A stretch of DNA of 64,000 bases from JAGQRJ01 sp041402045 (GTDB lineage: Bacteria; Planctomycetota; J058). The notes under the pieces are model-generated. The model saw only the letters and a program-made list of their open reading frames with translations. It was not told where the DNA came from and did not search any database. Shown piece by piece: positions 26,282 to 33,822 of the stretch; within the stretch, counting starts at the first letter, position 1; each line of letters begins with the position of its first letter. A program made the position numbers and the translations under genes. Location: contig JAWKSZ010000025.1 in assembly GCA_041402045.1 (NCBI GenBank), positions 1-64,000 of the forward strand. The letters run 5' to 3'.

Positions 26282-27612
26282 CGGTTCGCACCCCAGGCCC
26301 CGCGCCCTGGCCCTTCGCCTCGCTGCGGGCCTACCGCCGGGACCCCCTGGGCTTCCTCGAGCGCTGCCGCGCCGAATACGGCGGGCTGGTGCACCTGCGC
26401 ATGGCGCACCGCCACGTCTACGTGCTGAACCATCCCAGCGCGGTCGAGCACGTGCTCGTGCGCCAGGCCGAGCGCTACCGCAAGGGCTTCGTCTACCCGC
26501 TGATCCGGCGCGTGATCGGCCAGGGCCTGCTCGGGGCCGAGGGCGAGCTGTGGCGCGCGCAGCGCCGGCTGACCCAGCCGTTCTTCGACAAGCGCTCGAT
26601 CGCGCGCACGATCCCGGGCATGGCGCTCGAGGCCGAGGCCGCCGTCGAGCGCCTGCTCGCGCAGGGCCGCGCGGGCCCCGTCGACGTCTACGAGAGCGCG
26701 GCGGAGGCGACCCTGCGGGTCGTGGGCCGCTGCCTGTTCGGGATCGACGCCGAGCCGCTGGTCGAGCGCCTGCGCGGCTCGGTGGCCCGGCTCGTCCCCT
26801 GGGCCCTGGCGCAGCTCACCGGCCTCGCGCCCCTCCCGACCTGGGTCCCGACGCCGACGAACCGCGGGTTCTACGCGGCGCTGGACGCGGTGAACGAGGT
26901 GGTCGCCGAGGTCATGGCGGCGCCCCAGGACACGGGGCCGCCGACCCTGCTCCGCGCGCTGCTCGCCGCGCGGGACGACCCCGACGCGCCGACCATGACC
27001 TCGCGCCAGGTCCGCGACGAGCTGGTCACGAACCTCCTCGCCGGCCACGAGACTACCGCCAGCGCGCTGGGCTGGACCCTGTTCGAGCTCGCCCGGCGCC
27101 GCGAAGTGCGCGAGGCGGTGCGGGCCGAGGTCGAGGCGCGCTGCGGCCAGGGCCCAATCACCGCCGAGGCCGTCGCCGACCTGGGCTTCACTCGGCGCGT
27201 GATCCAGGAGTCCCTGCGGCTCAACCCGCCGACCTGGGTCTACTCGCGGCACAGCCTGGAGCCCGACCAGATCGGCCCGCACCCGATCCGCGGCGACGCG
27301 ATCGTGCTCGTGTGTCAGTGGACGACCCACCGCAACCCGGACGTGTGGGACGACCCGCTTTGCTTCGACCCCGAGCGCTTCCTCCCCGAGCGCAGCGCGG
27401 GGCGCCCGCCCTTCAGCTACTTTCCCTTCGGCGGCGGCAAGCACCAGTGCGTGGGCGGCGAGTTCGCGCTGCAGGAGCTCACGGTGCTCGTGGCCGAGCT
27501 CACCCGCCGCCTGGACCTCGAGCTCGTGGACGAGGCCGCGGTCGTCCCCTTCCCGGGGATCTCGCTCACGCCCCGGGACGGGATCTGGGTCCACGTCCGC
27601 GCGCGGGGCTGA
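26269..27612 (+). CDS. Cytochrome P450
   Basis: Heme monooxygenase of 447 residues starting at the GTG inside the amidohydrolase 3' end. Key motifs: I-helix AGHETT (258-263), ExxR in ESLR (314-317), PERF (368-371), and the heme loop FPFGGGKHQCVGG with proximal Cys394. There is no N-terminal membrane anchor, so it is soluble and needs separate ferredoxin/reductase partners, none of which are adjacent. By general resemblance it belongs with the CYP102/CYP4-like bacterial fatty-acid or terpenoid oxidisers, but the substrate is undetermined. Coupling to the amidohydrolase suggests catabolism or tailoring of an amide-containing compound. Confidence 0.93.
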   Translation: MATLTVRTPGPAPWPFASLRAYRRDPLGFLERCRAEYGGLVHLRMAHRHVYVLNHPSAVEHVLVRQAERYRKGFVYPLIRRVIGQGLLGAEGELWRAQRRLTQPFFDKRSIARTIPGMALEAEAAVERLLAQGRAGPVDVYESAAEATLRVVGRCLFGIDAEPLVERLRGSVARLVPWALAQLTGLAPLPTWVPTPTNRGFYAALDAVNEVVAEVMAAPQDTGPPTLLRALLAARDDPDAPTMTSRQVRDELVTNLLAGHETTASALGWTLFELARRREVREAVRAEVEARCGQGPITAEAVADLGFTRRVIQESLRLNPPTWVYSRHSLEPDQIGPHPIRGDAIVLVCQWTTHRNPDVWDDPLCFDPERFLPERSAGRPPFSYFPFGGGKHQCVGGEFALQELTVLVAELTRRLDLELVDEAAVVPFPGISLTPRDGIWVHVRARG

Positions 27613-27847
27613 GGCGGAAGGTCGCGCTCGAGGCGGGGGTGGGATGGGCGCAGGCAAGCTGCGCCCCTACGAGGCGTCGTCTGCGACGTTCGAAGCGGAA
27701 GGCTCCGCTTCGTCCGGTGTTCGCCCACCTGCGGAGCGAGCCGCCTCCGCACTCACCCCAAGACCGTAGGGGAGCAGCTTGCTGCTCCCGGTATGTGCGT
27801 CCCTCCACCTGCCGGAGGGGAAGGGTCTCGCGCCACGTCCACGTCCC
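27613..27847. repeat. Two dispersed palindromic repeats in a convergent spacer
   Basis: Between the convergent P450 and sulfotransferase stops lie one copy of the GGGCGCAGGCAAGCTGCGCC palindrome (about 27648-27667, followed by CCTAC) and one copy of a second type, TAGGGGAGCAGCTTGCTGCT continuing CCCGGTATGTGCGTCCCTCC (about 27767-27806). The second type recurs almost exactly at 41517-41558. Both may act as bidirectional terminators or are simply REP-like repeats. No gene is seen. Confidence 0.8.
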
Positions 27848-28759
27848 TCAGCGGAAGCGCCAGGCCTGGGTCTCGACCAGCGGGTCCAGCGGGCGTTGGC
27901 GGGGGCGGGGGGCGACGGAGGCGAGGGGCGCGCGCAGGGGGAGCTCCAGCAGCTCGAGCACCGGCTCGAGGGCGCGGGCGGGGTCCTGGATCAGGTCCTC
28001 GTAGCGCACGGTGGCTTGGCGGGTGGGCTCGACGGCGTCGGCGGCGCGGGCGAAGTGCGCGCGCTGGGCGACCACGTCCCGGGCCAGGCCGCGGAGCATG
28101 ACCCGGCGGAAGCGCTCGCGGCCGAGGGTCGCCAGCAGGAGCCGCTGGCCGGCCAGGGCGGCGCGGCCCAGGCGGAAGCGGGCGAGGAGCAGGTCCAGGT
28201 AGGGGGCGTAGCCGGCGTTGACGACGGCGGCGCCGAGCTGGGACTGGAGCACGCGCAGGGGGTCGCGGTCTATGAACACGAAGCGCGCCCGCGGGAGCCG
28301 CGCGGCGATCCAGGGCACCTGGGCCGTGTCCCAGGGGTTCTTGAGCAGGGGCGTGTGGCCGGGCTCGAGGACCGCGAGCTTGCGGCACAGCTCGCCGAAC
28401 ACGCCCTCGGTGCGCGGGCCGAGGGTCAGGCGCCCGCGGGCGTGGGCCAGGATCCAGCCGTATTCCTCGGGCATGTCCGGGCGCAGGGCCACGGCGTCGA
28501 TCTGACGGTCGCCGAGGCCCCAGGCGTGGAAGCGCTGGGCGAGCTCCTGGCGGGCGCCGGGGAGGCGGTGGTCGGCGGCGAGGGACAGGAGCTCCGGATA
28601 GCGCAGCACGCGGAAGGCGGTCACGCAGCTCAGGGGGAGCAGGTCGCGCAGGACCTCGTAGAGGAAGGTCGTGCCCGAGCGGTGCAGCCCGACGATGAAC
28701 ACCGGGGGCAGGGCCTCGGGGGCCTGGGCGAGCAGCGCGCGTTCGCGGGCGCGGCTCAC
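27848..28759 (-). CDS. Sulfotransferase family protein
   Basis: PAPS-dependent sulfotransferase of 303 residues. The GTG at 28759 overlaps the glycosyltransferase stop by 4 nt (GTGA). The 5'-phosphosulfate loop is VFIVGLHRSGTTFLYEVL, and the 3'-phosphate-binding region is RARFVFIDRDPLRVLQSQL, with LLKNPWDT between them. The C terminus carries VRYEDLIQDPARAL, typical of bacterial sulfotransferase_3 enzymes. No signal peptide, so sulfation is cytoplasmic. It is the last gene of an MMPL transporter, glycosyltransferase, sulfotransferase operon, and presumably modifies the glycan or lipid made there; the acceptor is unknown. Confidence 0.88.
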   Translation of the reverse strand: MSRARERALLAQAPEALPPVFIVGLHRSGTTFLYEVLRDLLPLSCVTAFRVLRYPELLSLAADHRLPGARQELAQRFHAWGLGDRQIDAVALRPDMPEEYGWILAHARGRLTLGPRTEGVFGELCRKLAVLEPGHTPLLKNPWDTAQVPWIAARLPRARFVFIDRDPLRVLQSQLGAAVVNAGYAPYLDLLLARFRLGRAALAGQRLLLATLGRERFRRVMLRGLARDVVAQRAHFARAADAVEPTRQATVRYEDLIQDPARALEPVLELLELPLRAPLASVAPRPRQRPLDPLVETQAWRFR

Positions 28760-29946
28760 GGGAGCGGGACGTCCTGGGTCAGGCGCTGCCCGTGGAACTC
28801 GACCTCGCCCTCGAGGGCGCCGGCGATCTGGAGCACGAGGGCGGTGGCCAGGGTCGCGCTCACGGGCAGGCAGAGTGCGGTCCACAGCCGCACGCCCAGG
28901 CTCGCCTGGAGCACGAGCACGAGCAGGAGGGTCGCCGCGACCTGGGCCAGGAGCAGCCACGCGGCGAGGCTCCCCGGCGCCAGGCCCCAGGCCAGCGCGG
29001 CGAGGGCCGGGGACAGGACGCCGAGGCCCACCAGCGCGACCGCGGCGCCGCGGTAGGTGTCGGCGGTCCAGCCCAGCCAGGGTGCGGCGAGGACGCCCAG
29101 GCGCACCCAGTTGCGCCGGGTCTCGGCCAGGGTCACGTAGTTCACGCAGGCGAAGATCGCGGCGCCGGGGAAGTAGAGCAGCTTGACCCCGGCGCGCTTG
29201 GCGACCCGGCTCAGGGGCAGGTCGTCCATGGAGCAGCCTTGGACCGCGGCGTGACCGCCGAGCCCCTCGTAGGCCGCGCGCTGGATCAGGAGGTATTGCC
29301 CGGTGATCCAGCTCGCGTCCGGGCGTCCGGGGTCGCGGATCGCGCGCAGGGGCAGGAGCGCGGTGAGCAGGAGGTACATCACGACCTCGAGGGCCTCGCC
29401 CAGGGCGCTCGGGTTCGTGTAGCGCCCGCCGCAGGTAAAGCCGAGGGCGTTCTCGCGCCGGCAGGCCAGGAGCGAGCGCCACAGCGCGTCCGGATCGACG
29501 CGCACGTCGGCGTCGAGGAACCACAGCCAGTCGCTCTGCACCTCCTGGGCCGCCGTCCACAGCGCGAAGGACTTGTTGAGGGTCCAGTCCGCGCGGCGGG
29601 GGTCGTCGCGGGCGGTGGTGCGCACGCGCACCACGCCCTCGGGGGCGCGGGCGGCGAGGGCTTCGACCCGGGCCACGGTGTCGTCGGAGGAGCCGTCGTC
29701 GGTGACCAGGACCTCGAGCCGGGGGTAGTCCACCGCGAGCAGGGCCTCCAGGCAGGCCTCGACGTCCCGGGCCTCGTTGTAGGTGGGGACGATCGCGGTG
29801 ACCGTGGGCCAGGCGGACAGGTCCCGGGGGCGCTCCAGGTCGCGCACGCGCTCGGTCTGCATGCGCCCGGCCTGCTGGAGCAGCCGCGCCCAGAGCGCGA
29901 GGGTCCCGAGCAGGGCCAGGGCGCCCCAGCCCAGGAGCGCGATCAC
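28756..29946 (-). CDS. Family 2 glycosyltransferase, membrane-bound
   Basis: Processive or lipid-linked type glycosyltransferase of 396 residues; the GTG at 29946 overlaps the preceding stop by 4 nt. An N-terminal membrane helix (ALLGWGALALLGTLALWA) is followed by the GT-A domain: TAIVPTYNEARDVEACLEAL, VTDDGSSDDTV, WLWFLDADVRVDPDAL (DxD metal site), and a MDDLPLSRVAKRAG block in place of the GED motif. Three to four C-terminal helices follow. The layout resembles ceramide glucosyltransferase-like or HpnI/HpnB-type hopanoid enzymes, so a lipid acceptor is plausible but unproven. It forms an operon with the MMPL/GT2 gene and the sulfotransferase. Confidence 0.88.
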   Translation of the reverse strand: MIALLGWGALALLGTLALWARLLQQAGRMQTERVRDLERPRDLSAWPTVTAIVPTYNEARDVEACLEALLAVDYPRLEVLVTDDGSSDDTVARVEALAARAPEGVVRVRTTARDDPRRADWTLNKSFALWTAAQEVQSDWLWFLDADVRVDPDALWRSLLACRRENALGFTCGGRYTNPSALGEALEVVMYLLLTALLPLRAIRDPGRPDASWITGQYLLIQRAAYEGLGGHAAVQGCSMDDLPLSRVAKRAGVKLLYFPGAAIFACVNYVTLAETRRNWVRLGVLAAPWLGWTADTYRGAAVALVGLGVLSPALAALAWGLAPGSLAAWLLLAQVAATLLLVLVLQASLGVRLWTALCLPVSATLATALVLQIAGALEGEVEFHGQRLTQDVPLP

Positions 29947-32900
29947 GCCGGGGCGTCCTTGTATTCGATCAGCCCGCTGGCCTGGCCGCGCAGGCGCCCC
30001 AGGTGGTAGCGCAGGAAGCCCTGGGCCTCGGGGAGCTTGGCCAGGGTCATGAACCCGGCGTAGAGCGTGGCCTGACCCAGGCTCCGCCCGCGCTGGCGCG
30101 CCTGGGCGAAGACCTTGAGCGCGTTCAGCGGGTAGAGCCCGCCCAGGATCAGGCTCAGCCCCATGCTCGGGCCCGCGGCGCCGAAGGCGAAGAAGGGCAC
30201 GAGGATCCCCCAGAACACGATCCGGCGCACCTCGCGCACGCGGTAGCGCTCGGGGCCGTCGCCGTGGCGCTGCGCGCCTTCGGCGTAGGCGTAGCCCGAG
30301 CGCACGGCGCGCTGCCACCACTGGCCGAAGCGGGTGATCGCCGCGTCGTGCCAAGCCATGTCGTCGGCCAGCCGCTCCAGGCGGTAGTCGAGCCGGCGCA
30401 GGCGCAGGCAAAGCTCGGGCTCCTCGCCGGCGATCGGGGTCGGGTCGAAGTGCCCGGCCCGGGCCGAGGGCCTCGACGCGATACATGGCGTTCCGCCCAG
30501 GGCGCGGGCAGGACCCGGCGGGGCGTCCCACTCCAGGTCGCAGAGCTGGTTGTAGAGCGAGGCCTCGGGGTAGCGCTCGCGCAGGCGCCCGGCGACCCCG
30601 GCCAGGCTGGGGTCCTGCTCGAGGGCGGCGACCCCCGCGGCGAGCCAGCCCGGAAGGGCTCTGCAGTCGCCGTCGAAGAACATGACGAACTCGACCGGGG
30701 CGGCCTGGCGCAGGCGCTGGAGCCCGGCGTTGCGCGCGCGGGCCGCGGTGAACGGGCGCGAGAGGTCGAGGTCCACGACCAGGGCGCCGACCCCGCGGGC
30801 GAAGGCCACGCTCCCGTCGCTCGAGCCCGAGTCCACGTAGACCACGGGCTGCGCCTGGGGGTCGAGGCCGCGCAGGCAGCGCTGCAGGCGCTCGCCCTCG
30901 TTGCGCCCGATCACCACGCAGCCCAGGCGCGCGGGTTCACGCGGACTCCTGAGGGCCGTGGACCTTGGCGCCGACGATGTAGGCAGCGCCGGGAGCACGA
31001 GCAGGTCCGCGATCAGGGCCAGCACGAAGGTCCCCGCGGTCAGGAGCCCGAAGGCGCGCACGTTGCCCAGGGCCGAGAAGGCGTAGATCGAGAAGCAGAT
31101 CGCGAGGGTCAGCGAGGTGAAGATCACCGCGCGCCCGGCGGTGTGCATGGTCACGTGCAGCGCCGCGTCGAGGTCGGGCTGGCGGCGCAGCGCGATCCGC
31201 AGGCGGTCGATCACGTGGATCGTGTCGTCGACGATGATCCCCAGCACGATCGCCCCCACGAGCGCCGTGGTCATGTTCACCCGGTAGTCGATCCAGGCCA
31301 GGGCCCCGATCACGAGCGCCACCGGGAGCAGGTTCGGGATCATGGCCAGCAAGCCGAGCTTGAGGTTGCGCACGCCGAGCAGGATCAGGAGCGAGACGCA
31401 CACCAGCGCGATCCCGAAGCTCTCGATCTGGGTCTGCACCAGGTAGTCGTTGGCGCGGCTCATGAGGATCGCGGCGCCGGTGAGGTAGACCGAGACCAGG
31501 GGCTCGTCGTCGGGTCCGCGGAAGCGGTGGGTGAGCTCGGCTTCGATCTCGTCCTTGAGCGTGGAGTACGCGGAGCTGGCGGCCATGTCCATGCGCATGG
31601 TCAGGCGGATCGCCGACCCGTCAAGGGTGAGGTGCTGCTCGTAGAACTCGGGGTCCGCGGACTGGACCATGAGCAGGAGCTGCTCGTTGACGGCGTCGTC
31701 GAGGGAGACCTCCCGCGGCCCGTCGTAGAGCACGTGCATTTCCTCGACCGCGGAGTAGATCCCGCCGACCTGACGGATCAGGGGGTGCTGCTCCAGCCAG
31801 TCGGCGAACTCGCTGCTCTGGCGCAGGATCAGCGCGAGCTTCTCGGTGTCCCCGGGCTCGAGGGGCTCGAGCACGATCTCGGCGCTGACCACCCCCCCCA
31901 TGCGCTCGTGGGTGAACTCGATCCAGTCCCTGAGCTTCTCGCCCTTGTTCAGCATGCGCAGGAAGTCGTTGTCGACGGTGGGGAACCCGCCCAGGAGCGC
32001 CAGCGCCGCGAGCAGCGCCGAGACCCCGGCCACGGCCCAGCGCCCGCGGTTCGCGATCGTGAGCAGGCGGTCGAGGAGCCCGGTGAGGAAGTCGGCGGTG
32101 GGGGTCGAGCGCGGGTGCCAGCCCAGGGCGACGAGCGGCGAGATCGCGAAGGTCAGGCCGTAGGCCAGGAGCGACCCCAGGGCGGCCACGATCCCCAGGT
32201 GGGTCACGGGCACGATCTCCGACGTGATCAGGGCCGCGAAGCCGACCGCGGTGGTGACCGAGGTGTAGAGGCAGGGGCGCCACACCTCGTGGACCGCCAC
32301 GCGCATGGCCACGCCGGGGGCGGTCCCGTTCACGACCAGGCGCTGGTAGGCCGCGAGCAGGTGCATGGCGTCGGCCACGCCCACGCAGATCAGGAGCGAG
32401 ATCAGGATCGGGGTGAGCACGGTGACCGGCATGCCCAGCCAGCCCATGAGCCCCACGCAGCTCAGGAGCGCGCTGATCGAGACCAGGAGCGGGGCGAACA
32501 CCGCGCGCAGGCTGCGGAACAGGAGGAACAGGCAGGCCATGGCCGCCAGCAGCCCGAGTCCCGTGGCGAACTTGAGCTCGCGCTGCAGGATCTGGGAGAA
32601 GTAGTGGGGGTTGATCGGCGAGCCCAGGGAGCTGTGGGGCAGGTCCTTGTACTTGGGCGACTCGAGCACCGAGGTGAGCTGCTCCACGATCTCGCGCCGG
32701 TCCTGGGGGGTGAGGTGCTCGCCCGGGGTGTGGCGCAGCCGGGCGAGGAACCCCACGTTCTTGGCGTCCGGTGAGATCAGGAGCCCCTTGAACGGGCGGA
32801 ACTCGGTGGCCTTCTCCCGCCAGAACGAGCGCTCCTCGGGGGTCACCGGGCCGACCTCGGTCACGCTCTTGCTGATGATCTCGTCGCCTTCGGAGTAGGC

Positions 32901-33263
32901 GAGGGGCGAGCGCAGGGGCGAGCGCACGCTGTCGATCCAGTCCAGGGCCACGAGGTCTTCCCCGAGGTCGATCAGGAGCTGGTAGTAGGGGTCGCTGAAG
33001 GCGTCCGGGACTTCGACGAGCACGTACACGGCCTCGTCGGAGCCGAAGTCGTCGCGGAAGTGGTCGTATTCCTCCAGCGTCGGGTCGCCCTCGACGAACA
33101 TGGCCTGGTTGCTCACGTCGACGGTGACCCACGCCAGCCCCAGCGAGAGCGCGGAGACGAGCACCATGGCCAGCGCGGCCACGCCCACGATCCAGGGCCA
33201 GGTGTAGCCCTCGAGGTCCTCCTCGGGGGCGTCCGACTCGGGGGTTTCCGGGGCGTCGCTCAT
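29943..33263 (-). CDS. MMPL/RND-type exporter reading into a GT2 glycosyltransferase (fusion, or two genes joined by indels)
   Basis: As assembled, one 1106-residue frame. Residues 1 to about 770 are an RND/MMPL transporter: helix near 25-45, periplasmic loop, five-helix block around 230-370 (GLLAAMACLFLLFRSL, GVADAMHLLAAYQRL), a second loop, and a second block (NLKLGLLAMIPNLLPVALVI, GAIVLGIIVDDTIHVIDRL). From about 786 a GT2 domain begins (GCVVIGRNEGERLQRCLRGL, VVYVDSGSSDGSV, MFFDGDCRALPGWL) with C-terminal helices. The junction is suspicious: in another frame the transporter would end YIVGAKVHGPQESA at 30937, exactly where a GTGA overlap (30937-30940) would start a separate GT2 gene. The transporter probably exports a lipid or glycolipid made by its neighbours. 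Confidence 0.85.
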   Translation of the reverse strand: MSDAPETPESDAPEEDLEGYTWPWIVGVAALAMVLVSALSLGLAWVTVDVSNQAMFVEGDPTLEEYDHFRDDFGSDEAVYVLVEVPDAFSDPYYQLLIDLGEDLVALDWIDSVRSPLRSPLAYSEGDEIISKSVTEVGPVTPEERSFWREKATEFRPFKGLLISPDAKNVGFLARLRHTPGEHLTPQDRREIVEQLTSVLESPKYKDLPHSSLGSPINPHYFSQILQRELKFATGLGLLAAMACLFLLFRSLRAVFAPLLVSISALLSCVGLMGWLGMPVTVLTPILISLLICVGVADAMHLLAAYQRLVVNGTAPGVAMRVAVHEVWRPCLYTSVTTAVGFAALITSEIVPVTHLGIVAALGSLLAYGLTFAISPLVALGWHPRSTPTADFLTGLLDRLLTIANRGRWAVAGVSALLAALALLGGFPTVDNDFLRMLNKGEKLRDWIEFTHERMGGVVSAEIVLEPLEPGDTEKLALILRQSSEFADWLEQHPLIRQVGGIYSAVEEMHVLYDGPREVSLDDAVNEQLLLMVQSADPEFYEQHLTLDGSAIRLTMRMDMAASSAYSTLKDEIEAELTHRFRGPDDEPLVSVYLTGAAILMSRANDYLVQTQIESFGIALVCVSLLILLGVRNLKLGLLAMIPNLLPVALVIGALAWIDYRVNMTTALVGAIVLGIIVDDTIHVIDRLRIALRRQPDLDAALHVTMHTAGRAVIFTSLTLAICFSIYAFSALGNVRAFGLLTAGTFVLALIADLLVLPALPTSSAPRSTALRSPREPARLGCVVIGRNEGERLQRCLRGLDPQAQPVVYVDSGSSDGSVAFARGVGALVVDLDLSRPFTAARARNAGLQRLRQAAPVEFVMFFDGDCRALPGWLAAGVAALEQDPSLAGVAGRLRERYPEASLYNQLCDLEWDAPPGPARALGGTPCIASRPSARAGHFDPTPIAGEEPELCLRLRRLDYRLERLADDMAWHDAAITRFGQWWQRAVRSGYAYAEGAQRHGDGPERYRVREVRRIVFWGILVPFFAFGAAGPSMGLSLILGGLYPLNALKVFAQARQRGRSLGQATLYAGFMTLAKLPEAQGFLRYHLGRLRGQASGLIEYKDAPA

Positions 33264-33822
33264 GGCGCCACGCTACGTCCGGAGGCGACGCGGGACCACC
33301 CCTGCGCGGGGGGCGTGTCGGCGATGATGGATCTCAGCGCAAATGGACAGAGCGCTCTCGCGGGCCCGTTCAGCGCAGGACGCAGGGCGCGGAGGAACGC
33401 AGAGCCCCGTGGGCGCCGCTCCTCCGGGGCACAGGAGAGAAAAGAATTCGCCTGGACGGGCGAGCCCTAGGAAGGGGCTGCGCTTCCGCGGAGGCTCCCG
33501 TCGGGCGAGATTCTTGCCGCCGAAGGCGGCGCGGCAGCAGAAGCTGCCGCAGCAGAGTCACCGCGGTGCAGGGCCGCGACTTCAGGGGCGGAGCCCACCC
33601 TTGCTTCCACGTCACCCGCGGGCGGCGTCCGCGCGGACGAGCGTCCGACTCGGCACGCTCACGCGCGCTAGCTCTGCGTTCCTCCGCGCCTCTGCGCCTC
33701 TGCGTTGAACGGGCCACGCGGCACGTCCACGGTCCAGCGGAGCCTTGGCGTCCTTGGCGTCCTTGGCGGTTCAATCCTCAACGCTGCTCGCTCAGGCGTC
33801 GAATGGCAGCGCCCGCCCGCGC
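33264..33822. repeat. Second fold-back element in a 559-bp gene-free spacer
   Basis: Inverted arms at about 33364-33414 (GCGCGGAGGAACGCAGAG preceded by CGCAG units) and 33672-33715 (CTCTGCGTTCCTCCGCGC followed by CTCTGCG units) can pair. They enclose about 260 bp with shorter stems (for example around 33520-33555, GCCGCCGAAGGCGGC and GCAGCAGAAGCTGCCGC). The left arm begins beside GGGCCCGTTCA and the right ends with its complement TGAACGGGCC. It is a structural cousin of 4463-4715, with CGCAGAG rather than CGCAAAG units. The rest of the spacer, downstream of polA's stop at 33823, adds GTCCTTGGC direct repeats. No gene is credible here. Confidence 0.7.
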
